64,000 bases of DNA from VRUE01 sp963780815 (GCA_963780815.1 CAWADG010000005.1:1-64000); one strand, 5' to 3'. Positions 7,392 to 16,171 are shown, counted from the stretch's first letter. A program made the numbers and translations. The notes: generated from the sequence alone by a model not told the origin.

Positions 7392-7409
7392 CTATGTCCT
7401 CGCTACCAC
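7364..7409 (-). terminator. 11-bp perfect inverted repeat downstream of the stress-protein gene
   Basis: GTGGTAGCGAG (7364-7374) and CTCGCTACCAC (7399-7409) can form a perfect 11-bp stem with a 24-base loop. It lies 22 bases after the stop of the minus-strand universal stress gene, so it may act as a terminator, although no T-tract follows. The left arm lies inside the 43-bp repeat; the right arm is absent from the copy at 734. Confidence 0.35.
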
Positions 7410-7430
7410 AGCTGAGCCCGATCGGTTGGG

Positions 7431-7895
7431 TCAGCGATCGTGAATGACCAGCACCGAACGCTTGCTGTGTTGAGCTACCGCTGCCGCGACGCTTCCGAGC
7501 GCGACGTGCTTGAGGCCGGAGAGCCCGCGGGACCCGATCACGATCAGGTCGACATCGCGCTCCTCGGCGACCTCGACGATCTGGTTCCAGATCGGAACGC
7601 CGTCGGCGACGACCGGCTCGGCCTCAAAGCCGGCCTCACGGGCCAGCGCGCAGCCCTCCTCGGCGGTCTTCTCCGCGGCCTGCTGGGCGGCCGATAGCAG
7701 TTCCTGTGTCGTCTCCGACTCGATCGGGACCCCTCCTGCACCAAAGAAGGGGATCGACGTGAACGGCTCGAAGGCGGTGAGGACCAGGGCGCTGCGCCCG
7801 TCACCCAGCTGCTCGCCGGCCACCCGCACCGCGGCCTTTGCGAAGTCCGAGCCATCGTAGGCGAACAGGACCGGCGCTTTGCTTTCGTGAGCCAA
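7431..7895 (-). CDS. Universal stress protein (UspA family)
   Basis: A 154-aa single-domain USP. It starts with the strand VLFAYDGSDFAKAAV and ends with the ATP-binding signature GSRGLSGLKHVALGSVA, the G-2x-G-9x-G(S) motif of ATP-binding members, then the strand VLVIHD. These proteins form dimers in the cytoplasm and help survival under energy or redox stress. The start is taken as TTG 7895, the only start codon close to the conserved first strand; no strong ribosome site is visible. It is a single-gene unit next to the scarred region. Confidence 0.85.
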   Translation of the reverse strand: MAHESKAPVLFAYDGSDFAKAAVRVAGEQLGDGRSALVLTAFEPFTSIPFFGAGGVPIESETTQELLSAAQQAAEKTAEEGCALAREAGFEAEPVVADGVPIWNQIVEVAEERDVDLIVIGSRGLSGLKHVALGSVAAAVAQHSKRSVLVIHDR

Positions 7896-7940
7896 CGGAA
7901 GCGGAACCTATTCGATCCGGCCGGTCGGCAGATGTATTCG

Positions 7941-9326
7941 TCATCCCTCCGCCGGCGGGATGTTGTGGTTCAGGTGGAAGAGGTTGTCCGGGTCGTAGCG
8001 GCGCTTCAGCTCGCGGAGCCGGTCCCAGGTCGCGCCCGGATAGGCGGCGCGGATCGTCGCCTCGTCCGCCTCACCGAGAAAGCCGACATAACCGCCTGAT
8101 CCGTCCTTGCTCAGTGAGTTTGCCAGGCCGTCGACCCAGGCGTTATGGGTCTCCTTCTCGCCAGCGTCCATGTACATCGCCGCAACGTTCACGAACAGGC
8201 CCCGGTCGCGATGCGCGAACGCGGTGGCGTCGTTCGGCACCTGCGCCAGCGCCCCCCCGAGCACTCGCAGCTGGACGGCCCTCATCGGCGCCGTCGACCT
8301 GGGCAGCTCTTCGAGGATCGCCTCGGCGGCCGCCGGCTCGAGCGAGTCGGCGAAGAAGTTGGTGCCGGCTCCGAAACGGGCCTCCTGCACCGGTCCCTCA
8401 TAGAGATCCGGATAGCGCATCGGCCGCACCATGTCGGCGAGCGGCTCGGCGAGCGCCCGGAAGGGGGCGATCACCTCCTCGGCCTGGTCGACCGGGCCGA
8501 CGTAGGCGAACAGGCCTATCACCACCGGCTTGCCGTGTGCCTCCTCGGGGAGGAACGGCACCGGCGGGGCCACCGTCACATTTGCGATCGTGGAGAGCTC
8601 CACGGGCCCCGCCTGCGCGGCCTCGAGGAAGCCCGTGATCACCTGCGGCGATGCGGGCAGGATCAGCATGCCGCCGACGATCTCCGAGATCTCGGCCAGG
8701 CGCAGCTGCAAGCGGGTGGCGACACCGAAGTTGCCCTCGCCGCCGCGGATGGCCCAGAAGAGGTCCGGCTCTGAGCTCTCGCTCGTACGAACGATCTCGC
8801 CGTCGGCGGTCACTACCTCGGCTGCGAGCAGGTTGTCGATCGTCAGCCCCGTCTTTCGCGCCAGGAATCCGATCCCGCCCGCCAGCGTGATCCCGCCGAT
8901 GCCGACCGAGCCGGTGTCCCCGAGTCCGGTGGCGCGTCCCATCTCGGCGGTGGCAAGCGTGTAGCTGCTCGCCGTCGCGCCAGTCTCGACCCAGGCGGTT
9001 CCACCGTCGGCGTCGATCTCCACGCCATCCATCCGGGAGAGGTCGATGACGAGGCCGCCGTCGACGGTCCCGTATCCGGCCCAGCTGTGGCCGCCGCTGC
9101 GGACGGCGAGCTCGAGGCCGCCCTCGCGCGCGGCGTTGACGACAGATGCGACGTCAGCGGCGCCGGCGACCCGCGCCACCGCAAGGGGCCGCCGATCGAA
9201 GCCCTTGAAGAAGACCCGTCGCCCATCGTCATAGTGGGAATCGCCCGGGGTGATCAGCTCGCCCTCGAGCTGCGCTCGAAGATCGTCGATCGGGATCTCG
9301 TGCACTTGGTCTGGTGTTGACGCCAT
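7941..9326 (-). CDS. FAD-linked oxidoreductase, berberine-bridge-enzyme type
   Basis: A 461-aa protein. Residues about 40-215 are the FAD-binding PCMH domain with RSGGHSW, whose His80 is the usual covalent flavin attachment site. The second attachment Cys of bicovalent members is not seen (LGDTGSVGIGG at that place). The C-terminal BBE segment ends in RYDPDNLFHLNHNIPP. Such enzymes oxidise sugars, alkaloids or aromatic alcohols using oxygen. ATG 9326 has GAAAGGAGG five bases upstream. An ECF41-type promoter at 9366-9392 precedes it, placing it in a predicted regulon with the two sigma factors of this window. Confidence 0.88.
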   Translation of the reverse strand: MASTPDQVHEIPIDDLRAQLEGELITPGDSHYDDGRRVFFKGFDRRPLAVARVAGAADVASVVNAAREGGLELAVRSGGHSWAGYGTVDGGLVIDLSRMDGVEIDADGGTAWVETGATASSYTLATAEMGRATGLGDTGSVGIGGITLAGGIGFLARKTGLTIDNLLAAEVVTADGEIVRTSESSEPDLFWAIRGGEGNFGVATRLQLRLAEISEIVGGMLILPASPQVITGFLEAAQAGPVELSTIANVTVAPPVPFLPEEAHGKPVVIGLFAYVGPVDQAEEVIAPFRALAEPLADMVRPMRYPDLYEGPVQEARFGAGTNFFADSLEPAAAEAILEELPRSTAPMRAVQLRVLGGALAQVPNDATAFAHRDRGLFVNVAAMYMDAGEKETHNAWVDGLANSLSKDGSGGYVGFLGEADEATIRAAYPGATWDRLRELKRRYDPDNLFHLNHNIPPAEG

Positions 9327-9365
9327 GGCGCCTCCTTTCGTCTTGAACACCTCGTCTTTCCCCTA

Positions 9366-9392
9366 GACGAACGGGAGGCGGCCAACGTGACA
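9366..9392 (-). promoter_or_regulatory. Predicted ECF41-type promoter of the FAD oxidoreductase
   Basis: Reading the minus strand, TGTCACG (9392-9386) is followed after exactly 16 bases by CGTC (9369-9366). The -10 element is 39 bases from the ATG. The same TGTCACG-N16-CGTC arrangement lies before the AhpD-like gene at 20784-20810. It matches the ECF41 consensus as I remember it (TGTCACA in the -35, CGTC in the -10). Confidence 0.6.
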
Positions 9393-9424
9393 GCTCCGCA
9401 CCAGTTTCTTGGCCGGCCTGACGA

Positions 9425-9464
9425 ACGGGCCGCTGACGCCCTTTACGGGCCGCTGACGCCCTTT
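9425..9464. repeat. 20-bp tandem duplication
   Basis: The 20-mer ACGGGCCGCTGACGCCCTTT occurs twice back to back (9425-9444, 9445-9464) in the leader of the VOC gene. It adds a translated-looking repeat to the upstream frame but lies before the preferred ATG at 9492. Probably a replication-slippage duplication. Confidence 0.8.
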
Positions 9465-9491
9465 GACTTCTGGGTCCGTAGCATCGAGCAC

Positions 9492-9929
9492 ATGACGATC
9501 CAACGGATGGAGCACGTCGGCATCGTGGTTGACGACCTCGCGGCCGCGACTGAGTTCTTCGTCGAGCTCGGGCTCGAGCTGCAGGGCGAGGCATCGGTCG
9601 AGGGCGACTGGGTGGACCGCGTCGTCGGGCTCGAGGGCGTGCGGGCGGACATTGCGATGCTGCAAACTCCGGACGGCAACGGACGTCTCGAGCTGGCGAA
9701 GTTCCACTCGCCGTCAAGCCAGGGCGGCAACCGGCCCGCGCCGGCGAATACGCCGGGTATCCGCCACGTCACATTTTCCGTCGAGGACATCGATGCCATC
9801 GTCGAAGGCCTGCGAACTCGCGGCGCTGAGCTCGTCGGTGAGTTGGAGCGCTATGAGGACAGCTACCGGCTCTGTTACATCCGCGGCCCGGAGGGGATCA
9901 TCATCGAGCTGGCGGAGCGGATCGGCTAA
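9492..9929 (+). CDS. VOC/glyoxalase-superfamily protein
   Basis: A 145-aa protein starting at ATG 9492 with MTIQRMEHVGIVVDDLAAAT, the classic first beta-alpha module of the vicinal oxygen chelate fold. A second module follows (GIRHVTFSVEDIDAIVEGL) and the C-terminus is RGPEGIIIELAERIG. Metal ligands of the fold are plausible at His8 and the terminal Glu (IIIELAE). Members include glyoxalases, epimerases and dioxygenases; the exact reaction cannot be read off. An upstream in-frame extension to 9387 exists but contains the tandem repeat and lacks similarity. The 3' end overlaps the converging hydroxylase by 29 bases. Confidence 0.85.
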   Translation: MTIQRMEHVGIVVDDLAAATEFFVELGLELQGEASVEGDWVDRVVGLEGVRADIAMLQTPDGNGRLELAKFHSPSSQGGNRPAPANTPGIRHVTFSVEDIDAIVEGLRTRGAELVGELERYEDSYRLCYIRGPEGIIIELAERIG

Positions 9930-11446
9930 CGGGTCGCTGCGCTGCAGCCGGTGGTCCGAACCACGTGGTCAGCGCATCGGCGAGCCCTGAGTAGGTCCCC
10001 TCTCCCACCCACCCGACGTGTCCGTCGGGCCTGATCAACACGGCGCCGGGAGCGGGGACGGCGCCGAGCACCGGGAGCTCCCAAGCGCCGGTGTATTCGG
10101 CGCCGACCAGCTGGACCCGATCGGCCCAGGGGGAAAGGTCGACGGCGCCGGGCTCGCCGAGGTTGATGAGCGCCGGCCGGGCATCGTGCAGGAGCGTGAA
10201 GACTCGCACCGGGCCCTCGGCGGTGTCGAGGTCAAGGTCGGGCATGCGGCGGCCGAGCAGCTGGTGTCCCTCCCCGAGGTCGTACTGGATGTCCAGACCG
10301 GACAGCATCCCGGCGAACCGCTTGCGAGGCTGATCCATGCTGAGCAGCTCGGCCACGCTGTCGCGCAATGCGTCGAGGCGCGCGTCGGCCGGGGCGGTTG
10401 ACCGCAACCTGCGCCATCGTGTTCTGCAATACGCGGGCGGCTACCGGGTGGCGCTCGGCGTGGTAGGTATCGAGGAGGTCCTCCGATGAGGTCCGGTTGA
10501 CCACCTGGGCGAGCTTCCATCCCAGATTCACCGCATCCTGCACACCCGTGTTGAGGCCTTGTCCACCCACCGGGGAATGCACGTGTGCGGCATCGCCGGC
10601 CAGTAGGACCCGCCTGTCCCGGTAGGCCGCCGCCTGCCGGGTCATATCTGTGAACCTCGAGATCCAGGTGGGACTGTGGACCCCGTAATCGGTCCCGTAT
10701 ACGGCAATGAGCGCTTTGCTGAGATCCCGCAGGGTGGGTTCGTCCGCGGGTCCGGGGTGCTCTTCGGTCACCATGATCCGGAACGGTCCCCGATCTCCGT
10801 AGACCACCTCGCCGTCGCGGATCTCGTACTCCAACCTGCCGAAGGAATGGATCCCACGGGCGTCCTTGCGGATGCCCAGCTCCGGTTCCTCGGCCAGCTC
10901 GGCCTCGGCGAGTATGGCGCTGGTCGTCGGATCCCACCCGGGGAACTCAATGCCGGCCTCCTTCCGGACCAGACTTCGTCCTCCGTCGCAGCCGACGAGG
11001 TATTGCGCCCGCAATGACCCCCCGCCGGACAGCTCGACCTCGACGCCGGTGTCGTCCTGCGCGAACCCAGTCACCTCACGCCCACGGAGGATCGGCACCG
11101 CCAGGTCGCCGACCCAGCCGGCCAGGATGCGCTCGATGTGGTTCTGCCACAGCCCGAGCCCGTAGGGATGGCGGGTGGGAAAGTCGCTGATCTCCAATCG
11201 GCTCCCGCCGAAGGCCTGGACTTGGGCAACCTGCCCCTCCGAGAGGAACCGATCGGCGATTCCACGCTGATCGAGAACCTCGATGGTCCGTGCCTGAAGA
11301 CCACCCGCGCGGGCGCCAGGTAGATCCTGGCTGGCGCGGCGCTCGACGATGGCGACGTCGACGCCCGCCAACGCCAGCTCGCCCGCCAGCATCAGCCCTG
11401 TCGGACCCCCTCCGGCAATGACCACCCCATGTTCGTTCCCGCTCAA
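9901..11446 (-). pseudogene. FAD-dependent aromatic hydroxylase (PheA/TfdB/MhpA-like), one frameshift
   Basis: The first frame (from TTG 11446, with AAGGGGTGG upstream) has the FAD motif GVVIAGGGPTGLMLAGELALAG, the DG motif VGCDGGRSLVRK and the second FAD motif LLAGDAAHVHSPVGGQGLNTG. It reads correctly to NTMAQV near 10410. The family then continues in the neighbouring frame: ARLDALRDSVAELLSMDQPRKR, GLDIQYDLGEGHQLLGRRMPDLDL and a thioredoxin-like C-terminal domain to stop 9901. One extra base near 10405-10412 explains the break. Otherwise complete, so this is either a sequencing error or a very young pseudogene. It hydroxylates phenolic or polyketide rings in its family. Confidence 0.8.
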
Positions 11447-11510
11447 ATCACCACCCCTTCTCTATGCGCTCGCGGTTTGCGGCCGGCGTTTATACAGACG
11501 AGCCCTCCCT

Positions 11511-11705
11511 TCAGTTCTCGCGCAGCGGCGGTCGGTGAGGCGAATGACCGCCTGGACGTATCGGGAACTGGCGATGGGATGGGGGCCGTTCGCCGGCGCG
11601 CGGCGGGTTTCGGGCATCGCGAGGCGCGACGAGGATAATCGCCAACGACTGCCCCGCCAAGGCGATTGCCATTGTCGCGATGACCAGACCGATCCGCCAC
11701 CTCAT
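11511..11705 (-). CDS. Small single-pass membrane protein
   Basis: A 64-aa frame starting at ATG 11705, which overlaps the stop of the redoxin-like gene (ATGA). The N-terminus MRWRIGLVIATMAIALAGQSLAIIL is a transmembrane segment or uncleaved signal. The rest is Arg/Pro-rich and has no recognisable motif. Translational coupling supports expression if the upstream gene is expressed. Function unknown. Confidence 0.4.
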   Translation of the reverse strand: MRWRIGLVIATMAIALAGQSLAIILVAPRDARNPPRAGERPPSHRQFPIRPGGHSPHRPPLREN

Positions 11706-12079
11706 CGGTCGGCTCCGGCAGGCGTCGACTGCTGTCGACCCGCATGAATGCCGAGGGCCCGTTCAACGTCATTCGCCGTCTGAGGCCCCTGGAGCAACCC
11801 CGATATTCGCCCCGCACGGTCGAGGATGACGGTTGCGTCTCGCTCGTCTCCCCAGTCAACGCCGATCAGAGAGGCGCGTCCCCGCAGTTCGCGGGAGAGG
11901 CGCGCAAGGCCTGGGGCAATCGACGCCCTCGGGGGAACCAGCACATGGGCCGGCAGCGGCGGCGCCGGCTTGCCCAGCGCGCCGGAACCCTCGCCGACGA
12001 GCAGCGCGCGCGCGTCGCCTCCGATGGCAGCGACCACGGCGATGGCGACGATCGCGTAGCTGAGATGACGGCGGCTCAC
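11702..12079 (-). CDS. Redoxin (TlpA/ResA-like) lacking its CxxC segment
   Basis: A 125-aa protein with an N-terminal membrane/signal segment (SYAIVAIAVVAAIGG). Its ends resemble secreted TlpA-like thioredoxins: GKPAPPLPAHVLVPPR near the start, then LSRELRGRASLIGVDWGDERD, and FVLD-like TVILDRAGRISGLLQGPQTANDVERAL at the end. Compared with the usual family, the block carrying the WCxxC active site and the later block with the cis-proline loop (LPTTF) are both missing, each by an apparently in-frame deletion. It contains no cysteine and cannot be a thiol oxidoreductase. It is divergent from the cytochrome oxidase operon, where such proteins normally serve. Confidence 0.55.
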   Translation of the reverse strand: MSRRHLSYAIVAIAVVAAIGGDARALLVGEGSGALGKPAPPLPAHVLVPPRASIAPGLARLSRELRGRASLIGVDWGDERDATVILDRAGRISGLLQGPQTANDVERALGIHAGRQQSTPAGADR

Positions 12080-12189
12080 GATTTCTTCCCGAACAGCCGG
12101 TTTGGCCTTGCATCAAGAGGGTAACCGAAGTAAGTTGCGCGTAGCACAATTTGCCCGGTTGGGCGGGCACACCAAGCGGAGAGGGGCGG

Positions 12190-12852
12190 ATGCTGGGTTC
12201 ATCGACGTCCAGGCTTGTGGTCACCATTTCTGCCGTGGCGGTCATAGCTGCGCTGATCGCCCTCTACGTCGCCAAGCTCCTCGAGTCCCCGCCGACGGTC
12301 GAAGCCACCACCGCCGGCCCGGCGGCCCAGCTGACCCTGAAAACCGAGGCCGCGGTCGGGCCAGAGGGCGGCAACAAGAGCTGGGTCTCCTACCTGATCA
12401 AGAACCCCGAAGGGGAATGGGTCCACAGCACGATGTTCAAGGTGCCGGCGCACTCGCTGGTCCGCGTCACCGTCTATCAGTTCGACGGCCAGAGCGGGCT
12501 CCGCAACCCGTTCCTCTCCCAGGTCCACGGCACGGTCGGCAACACGATGACCGTGAACGGCAAGGTAATGGACTCGATCGACCCCGAAGCAGCGTCGCAC
12601 ACGTTTGCGATCCCGCAGATGGGTCTGATCGTGCCGCTGTTCGGCGTTCCGGAAGAAGCCCCCAACCAGTGCGAAGAAGGCCCCTGCACGCTCGATCAGA
12701 AACACGAAACGATCACCTTCGTCTTCCGCACCGGCAAGCCCGGGCACTACCGATGGCAGTGCTTCGTGCCGTGCGCCGCCGGTTTCCTCTACGGCTTCGG
12801 CGGTCCGATGCAGACGATCGGCTACATGGACGGATTCCTCCAAGTGGTGTGA
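12190..12852 (+). CDS. Cupredoxin-domain membrane protein, CoxII-like, first gene of the oxidase operon
   Basis: A 220-aa protein starting at ATG 12190 with GAGAGGGG upstream. Residues 8-30 form one membrane anchor; the rest is an extracytoplasmic beta-sandwich. Possible copper ligands are His137 in SHTFAIPQMG and Cys191, Cys195 and Met207 or Met213 in QCFVPCAAGFLYGFGGPM. The layout recalls the CuA loop of oxidase subunit II, but the second His and bridging Glu are not in place. It directly precedes ctaC by 15 bases. It may be a copper carrier or an extra electron-transfer subunit of the oxidase. Confidence 0.7.
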   Translation: MLGSSTSRLVVTISAVAVIAALIALYVAKLLESPPTVEATTAGPAAQLTLKTEAAVGPEGGNKSWVSYLIKNPEGEWVHSTMFKVPAHSLVRVTVYQFDGQSGLRNPFLSQVHGTVGNTMTVNGKVMDSIDPEAASHTFAIPQMGLIVPLFGVPEEAPNQCEEGPCTLDQKHETITFVFRTGKPGHYRWQCFVPCAAGFLYGFGGPMQTIGYMDGFLQVV

Positions 12853-12867
12853 GAGGGGGCTCCAAGC

Positions 12868-13695
12868 GTGAACGAGCCGAACCACCTCCGCCGAATCGTG
12901 ATCGCCTCGATCGTCCTCAGCGCGATCGCCACCCCCATCGTGGTCGCCGTGATCGCGCCGACGCTACCCCCCGGCAAGGCCACCAGCGCGGCCTCGGGGC
13001 AGGTCACCGACAACACGGTGCTGTTCGGGATCGTCACCCCGATCGCGGCGACGATCGTCGTCTACTTCGCCTACAGCCTCTTCTTCTTTCGCCATCGTGA
13101 GGAGGGGCCGCAGGAAGGGGTCGCGATCCAGGGCGACAGCCGCGTCCAGCTCTGGTGGCTGGTGGTGACCACGACCATCGTCCTCTTCCTCGCCGTCTTC
13201 GGCACCGCCGAGCTCGCCGACGCCGGCTCGGGCGGCGGCCAGGGACCGGATCCCGCCTTCAAGCCCTCGGGCGATGCGCTGCCGGTGCAGGTGATCGCCC
13301 AGCAATGGGAGTTCACCTACCGCTACCCGACCTATGGCGGGATCGAGACCGCGCATCTCGAGCTGCCCGTCAACCAGCAGATCGCACTGCACGTCACGTC
13401 CCTCGATGTGATCCATTCCTTCTGGGCCCCGAGATTGGGGATCAAGGCCGACGCCAACCCCGGCGTCGACAACGTCGCCTACTTCAAGCCGGAAGAGGAA
13501 CGGACCTTCGAACTTCGCTGCAGCGAGCTCTGCGGCCTCTGGCACGGCTACATGTTCGACACCGGGCAGATAGTGAGCGAAGCCGCCTTCGAACGCTGGA
13601 TCCACAACCAGCAGCGCGTCTTCGCGCCGGCGGCCAAGGTGCTGCCCCCGTACGGAAAACACTACTTCCCCGAACCTGAAAGGAGGGGCGGATGA
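12868..13695 (+). CDS. ctaC: Cytochrome c oxidase subunit II
   Basis: A 275-aa protein with two transmembrane helices (about 9-30 and 53-73, with another hydrophobic stretch at 96-113) and a C-terminal CuA domain. All CuA ligands are present: His183 (DVIHSFW) and Cys218, Glu220, Cys222, His226, Met229 in RCSELCGLWHGYM. It accepts electrons from cytochrome c and passes them to haem a. GTG 12868 follows a purine-rich GAGAGGGGG. The stop overlaps the ctaD start as ATGA. No cytochrome c domain is fused at the C-terminus. Confidence 0.95.
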   Translation: MNEPNHLRRIVIASIVLSAIATPIVVAVIAPTLPPGKATSAASGQVTDNTVLFGIVTPIAATIVVYFAYSLFFFRHREEGPQEGVAIQGDSRVQLWWLVVTTTIVLFLAVFGTAELADAGSGGGQGPDPAFKPSGDALPVQVIAQQWEFTYRYPTYGGIETAHLELPVNQQIALHVTSLDVIHSFWAPRLGIKADANPGVDNVAYFKPEEERTFELRCSELCGLWHGYMFDTGQIVSEAAFERWIHNQQRVFAPAAKVLPPYGKHYFPEPERRGG

Positions 13696-15572
13696 ACGAA
13701 ACCGCGACGCCTGCGCCGCTCTGGCGGCGCCTGATCGGCTTCAACCTCCTCTCGGGCATCGTCCTGTTGATAGTCGGCTTCTACTTCGGCTGGTGGCTCG
13801 GCCACCAGATTCACGCCGAAAGCCTGGAATTCATCGCCGACACGAACCAGAACGACGTCGCGCTGATGTTCGGCTACCTGTTCGCGGTGATCGGCTTCCT
13901 CATCGGCCTCGGCTTCGCCCGCTACCCCGTGAGCAGGATGCTCGGCCGCCAGCGCACCGTCTTCGAAAACGAGGAAGGCGGGGTGGGCCGCTACTTCGGG
14001 CTCTGCACCGACCACAAGGTGGTCGGGATTCAGTACCTGTTCGGAATCGGCCTGTTCTTCTTCATCGCCGGCCTCAACGCGATGCTGATTCGAACCGAGC
14101 TGCTGCAGCCCTCGCCGCAGGTCTTCAATGCCGGTAACTACCTGACGCTGGTCGGCCTCCACGGCACGATGATGATGGGAATGATGACCTCGGGCGTCCT
14201 CGGCCCGTTCGGGAACTACTTCATCCCGCTGATGATCGGCTCGCGGCGGATGGCCTTCCCCCGGGTCGAGTCACTGACGTTCTGGCTGCTGATGGCGGCC
14301 GGGGTGATCCTCGTCTCGACGATCTTCTTCGGCGGCTTCCCGACGGGCTGGACGGGGTATGGGCCGCTCAACGTCCAGGCCAACTACGGCTACGACTCCT
14401 ACATCTTCTTCTTCGCCTTGGTCGGTATCTCGATGATGCTCCTCGGGCTGAACCTGATCACGACGATCGTCACCATGCGGGCGCCCGGGCTGACGTGGCG
14501 CCGGCTGCCGATCTTCTGCTGGGGCGCACTCAGCACCTCGATCCTGATGGTGCTCGCCGCTCCGGTCCTGATCGCCACGCTGCTGATGGTCGCCCTCGAC
14601 CGCGGGCTCCAGACCTCCTTCTTCCTCCCCAGTGCCGGCGGCAGCCCCTACCTGTTCCAGAATCTCTTCTGGTTCTTCGGCCATCCGGAGGTGTACGTAC
14701 TCGCGCTGCCGGGGATGGGGATTCTGCTCGAGATCCTGCCGGTCTTTTCACGGAAGCCGCTGTGGGGCTACAGACTCGCGGTCGCCGGGCTGCTCGGGGT
14801 CATGCTGCTCAGCTTCTTCGTCTGGCAGCACCACCTGTTCGTCAGCGGCCTCAACTCCTCGCTGCGGCCCTTCTACATGTTCTCGACCGAGCTGATCTCG
14901 ATCCCGACTGGGCTCGTCTTCCTCTGCGGCATGGCGACCCTCTGGCGAGCGCGCATTCGCTACACGGTCCCGATGCTCTTCTGCCTGGCCTGGTTCTTCA
15001 ACTTCTTCATCGGCGGCGTCTCGGGAGTCTTCCTCTCCGACGTGCCGAGCGATGTCACCACCCACGGCAGCTTCTTCGTGATGGCCCATTTCCACTACAC
15101 GATCATGGGCGGCCTCGTATTCACGTTCTTCGCGGCGATCTACTACTGGGTGCCGAAGATGTTCGGCGTGATGCTGAACGAAACGCTCGGCAAGGTCCAT
15201 TTCTGGGCGATGTTCATCGCCTTCAACTCCACCTTCTTCCCCCTCTTCGCCCTCGGGATGATGGGAATGCCGCGGCGGGTGGTCACCTATCCGTCGCATC
15301 TGCAGGCGCTCAACGACTGGGTGTCGATCTCGGCCTTCGTGCTGGGGGCATCGATGCTCGTCTTCCTCTTCAACGTCGTCTACTCGCTGGTCTTCGTGCG
15401 GGAGCCGGCGCCCGCCAACCCGTGGGGCTCGAAGTCGCTGGAGTGGCAGACGCCGAGCCCGGTCCCGGTGCACAACTTCGATCGGCCTCCGGTCATCGAC
15501 TCCGATCCGTATGAATACGGCGAACCGCCGCCGCCGACGGTTCCCAGAGAGGCGCCGGCCGGAGCCGGATAG
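13692..15572 (+). CDS. ctaD: Cytochrome c oxidase subunit I
   Basis: A 626-aa haem-copper oxidase catalytic subunit. The usual core begins at TDHKVVGIQYLF and contains FFGHPEVYVLALPGMG (CuB His, the type A1 glutamate and the cross-linked Tyr), WQHHLFVSG (two CuB His) and AHFHYTIMGG (haem a3 and haem a ligands). The D-pathway-type glutamate in GHPEV marks an A1-type oxidase. About 100 extra N-terminal residues add two membrane helices before the core, a variation seen in some actinobacterial oxidases. It overlaps ctaC by four bases and is followed by ctaE. Confidence 0.95.
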   Translation: MNETATPAPLWRRLIGFNLLSGIVLLIVGFYFGWWLGHQIHAESLEFIADTNQNDVALMFGYLFAVIGFLIGLGFARYPVSRMLGRQRTVFENEEGGVGRYFGLCTDHKVVGIQYLFGIGLFFFIAGLNAMLIRTELLQPSPQVFNAGNYLTLVGLHGTMMMGMMTSGVLGPFGNYFIPLMIGSRRMAFPRVESLTFWLLMAAGVILVSTIFFGGFPTGWTGYGPLNVQANYGYDSYIFFFALVGISMMLLGLNLITTIVTMRAPGLTWRRLPIFCWGALSTSILMVLAAPVLIATLLMVALDRGLQTSFFLPSAGGSPYLFQNLFWFFGHPEVYVLALPGMGILLEILPVFSRKPLWGYRLAVAGLLGVMLLSFFVWQHHLFVSGLNSSLRPFYMFSTELISIPTGLVFLCGMATLWRARIRYTVPMLFCLAWFFNFFIGGVSGVFLSDVPSDVTTHGSFFVMAHFHYTIMGGLVFTFFAAIYYWVPKMFGVMLNETLGKVHFWAMFIAFNSTFFPLFALGMMGMPRRVVTYPSHLQALNDWVSISAFVLGASMLVFLFNVVYSLVFVREPAPANPWGSKSLEWQTPSPVPVHNFDRPPVIDSDPYEYGEPPPPTVPREAPAGAG

Positions 15573-15574
15573 CC

Positions 15575-16168
15575 ATGGAGTCCCTTCGACATCAGACCGA
15601 GGCCTATGTTGAGCCGCCCGAGCTGGCCGACCGCATCGACCGGGTTGGCTTCGGCCTTGCCGCCGGCGCCACGATCACGTTCTTCTTCGGCTTCGTCTTC
15701 GCCTACTTCTACCTCCACTCGCTCGACAACAACGGTCTCTGGCGCCCGGCGGGCGTGTCTCCCCCCGATGGCTATGGAGTGGCGATCACGCTCGCCTTCG
15801 TGCTCAGCGCGGCCCTCTTCGGCTACGTCGCCCTGGCGGCGCGGTCCGGCCGCCGCTGGTCGGTCATCGCCGGCATCTCCCTGCTGCTCGGGCTCGCCGG
15901 TTGCGTCCTGCAGGCGGTCGAGTACGCGAACCTCGGCTTCGGTCCGGAAGACGGGGGCTTCGCCAGCGTCTTCTATGGCTGGACGCTGCTCTTCACCGTG
16001 GTCGCCCTGATCGCGCTCTATCGGATCGAGACGATCTTCGCCTCCGGTTTGCGGTATCGCGAGTCCGAGACGACCGAGCCGCCACCGGACATCACGCCGG
16101 GCGCCTACTACTGGGCGCTGTTGGCGGCGATTGCGGTGCTGGCATGGATACTGCTCTACCTGGTGTAG
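15575..16168 (+). CDS. ctaE: Cytochrome c oxidase subunit III
   Basis: A 197-aa protein with about five hydrophobic helices, starting at ATG 15575 two bases after the ctaD stop. Conserved subunit III features include ITFFFGFVFAYFYLHS, QAVEYANLGFGPEDGGFASVFYG and an aromatic C-terminal helix AYYWALLAAIAVLAWILLYLV. It stabilises the catalytic core and proton uptake. Short relative to mitochondrial subunit III but normal for the bacterial five-helix form. Confidence 0.9.
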   Translation: MESLRHQTEAYVEPPELADRIDRVGFGLAAGATITFFFGFVFAYFYLHSLDNNGLWRPAGVSPPDGYGVAITLAFVLSAALFGYVALAARSGRRWSVIAGISLLLGLAGCVLQAVEYANLGFGPEDGGFASVFYGWTLLFTVVALIALYRIETIFASGLRYRESETTEPPPDITPGAYYWALLAAIAVLAWILLYLV

Positions 16169-16171
16169 GCA

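Noticed and set aside
12102..13100. 332-aa plus-strand frame across the cupredoxin and ctaC genes
   Set aside because: Arg/Pro/His-rich out-of-frame shadow; the real genes have copper motifs and ribosome sites.
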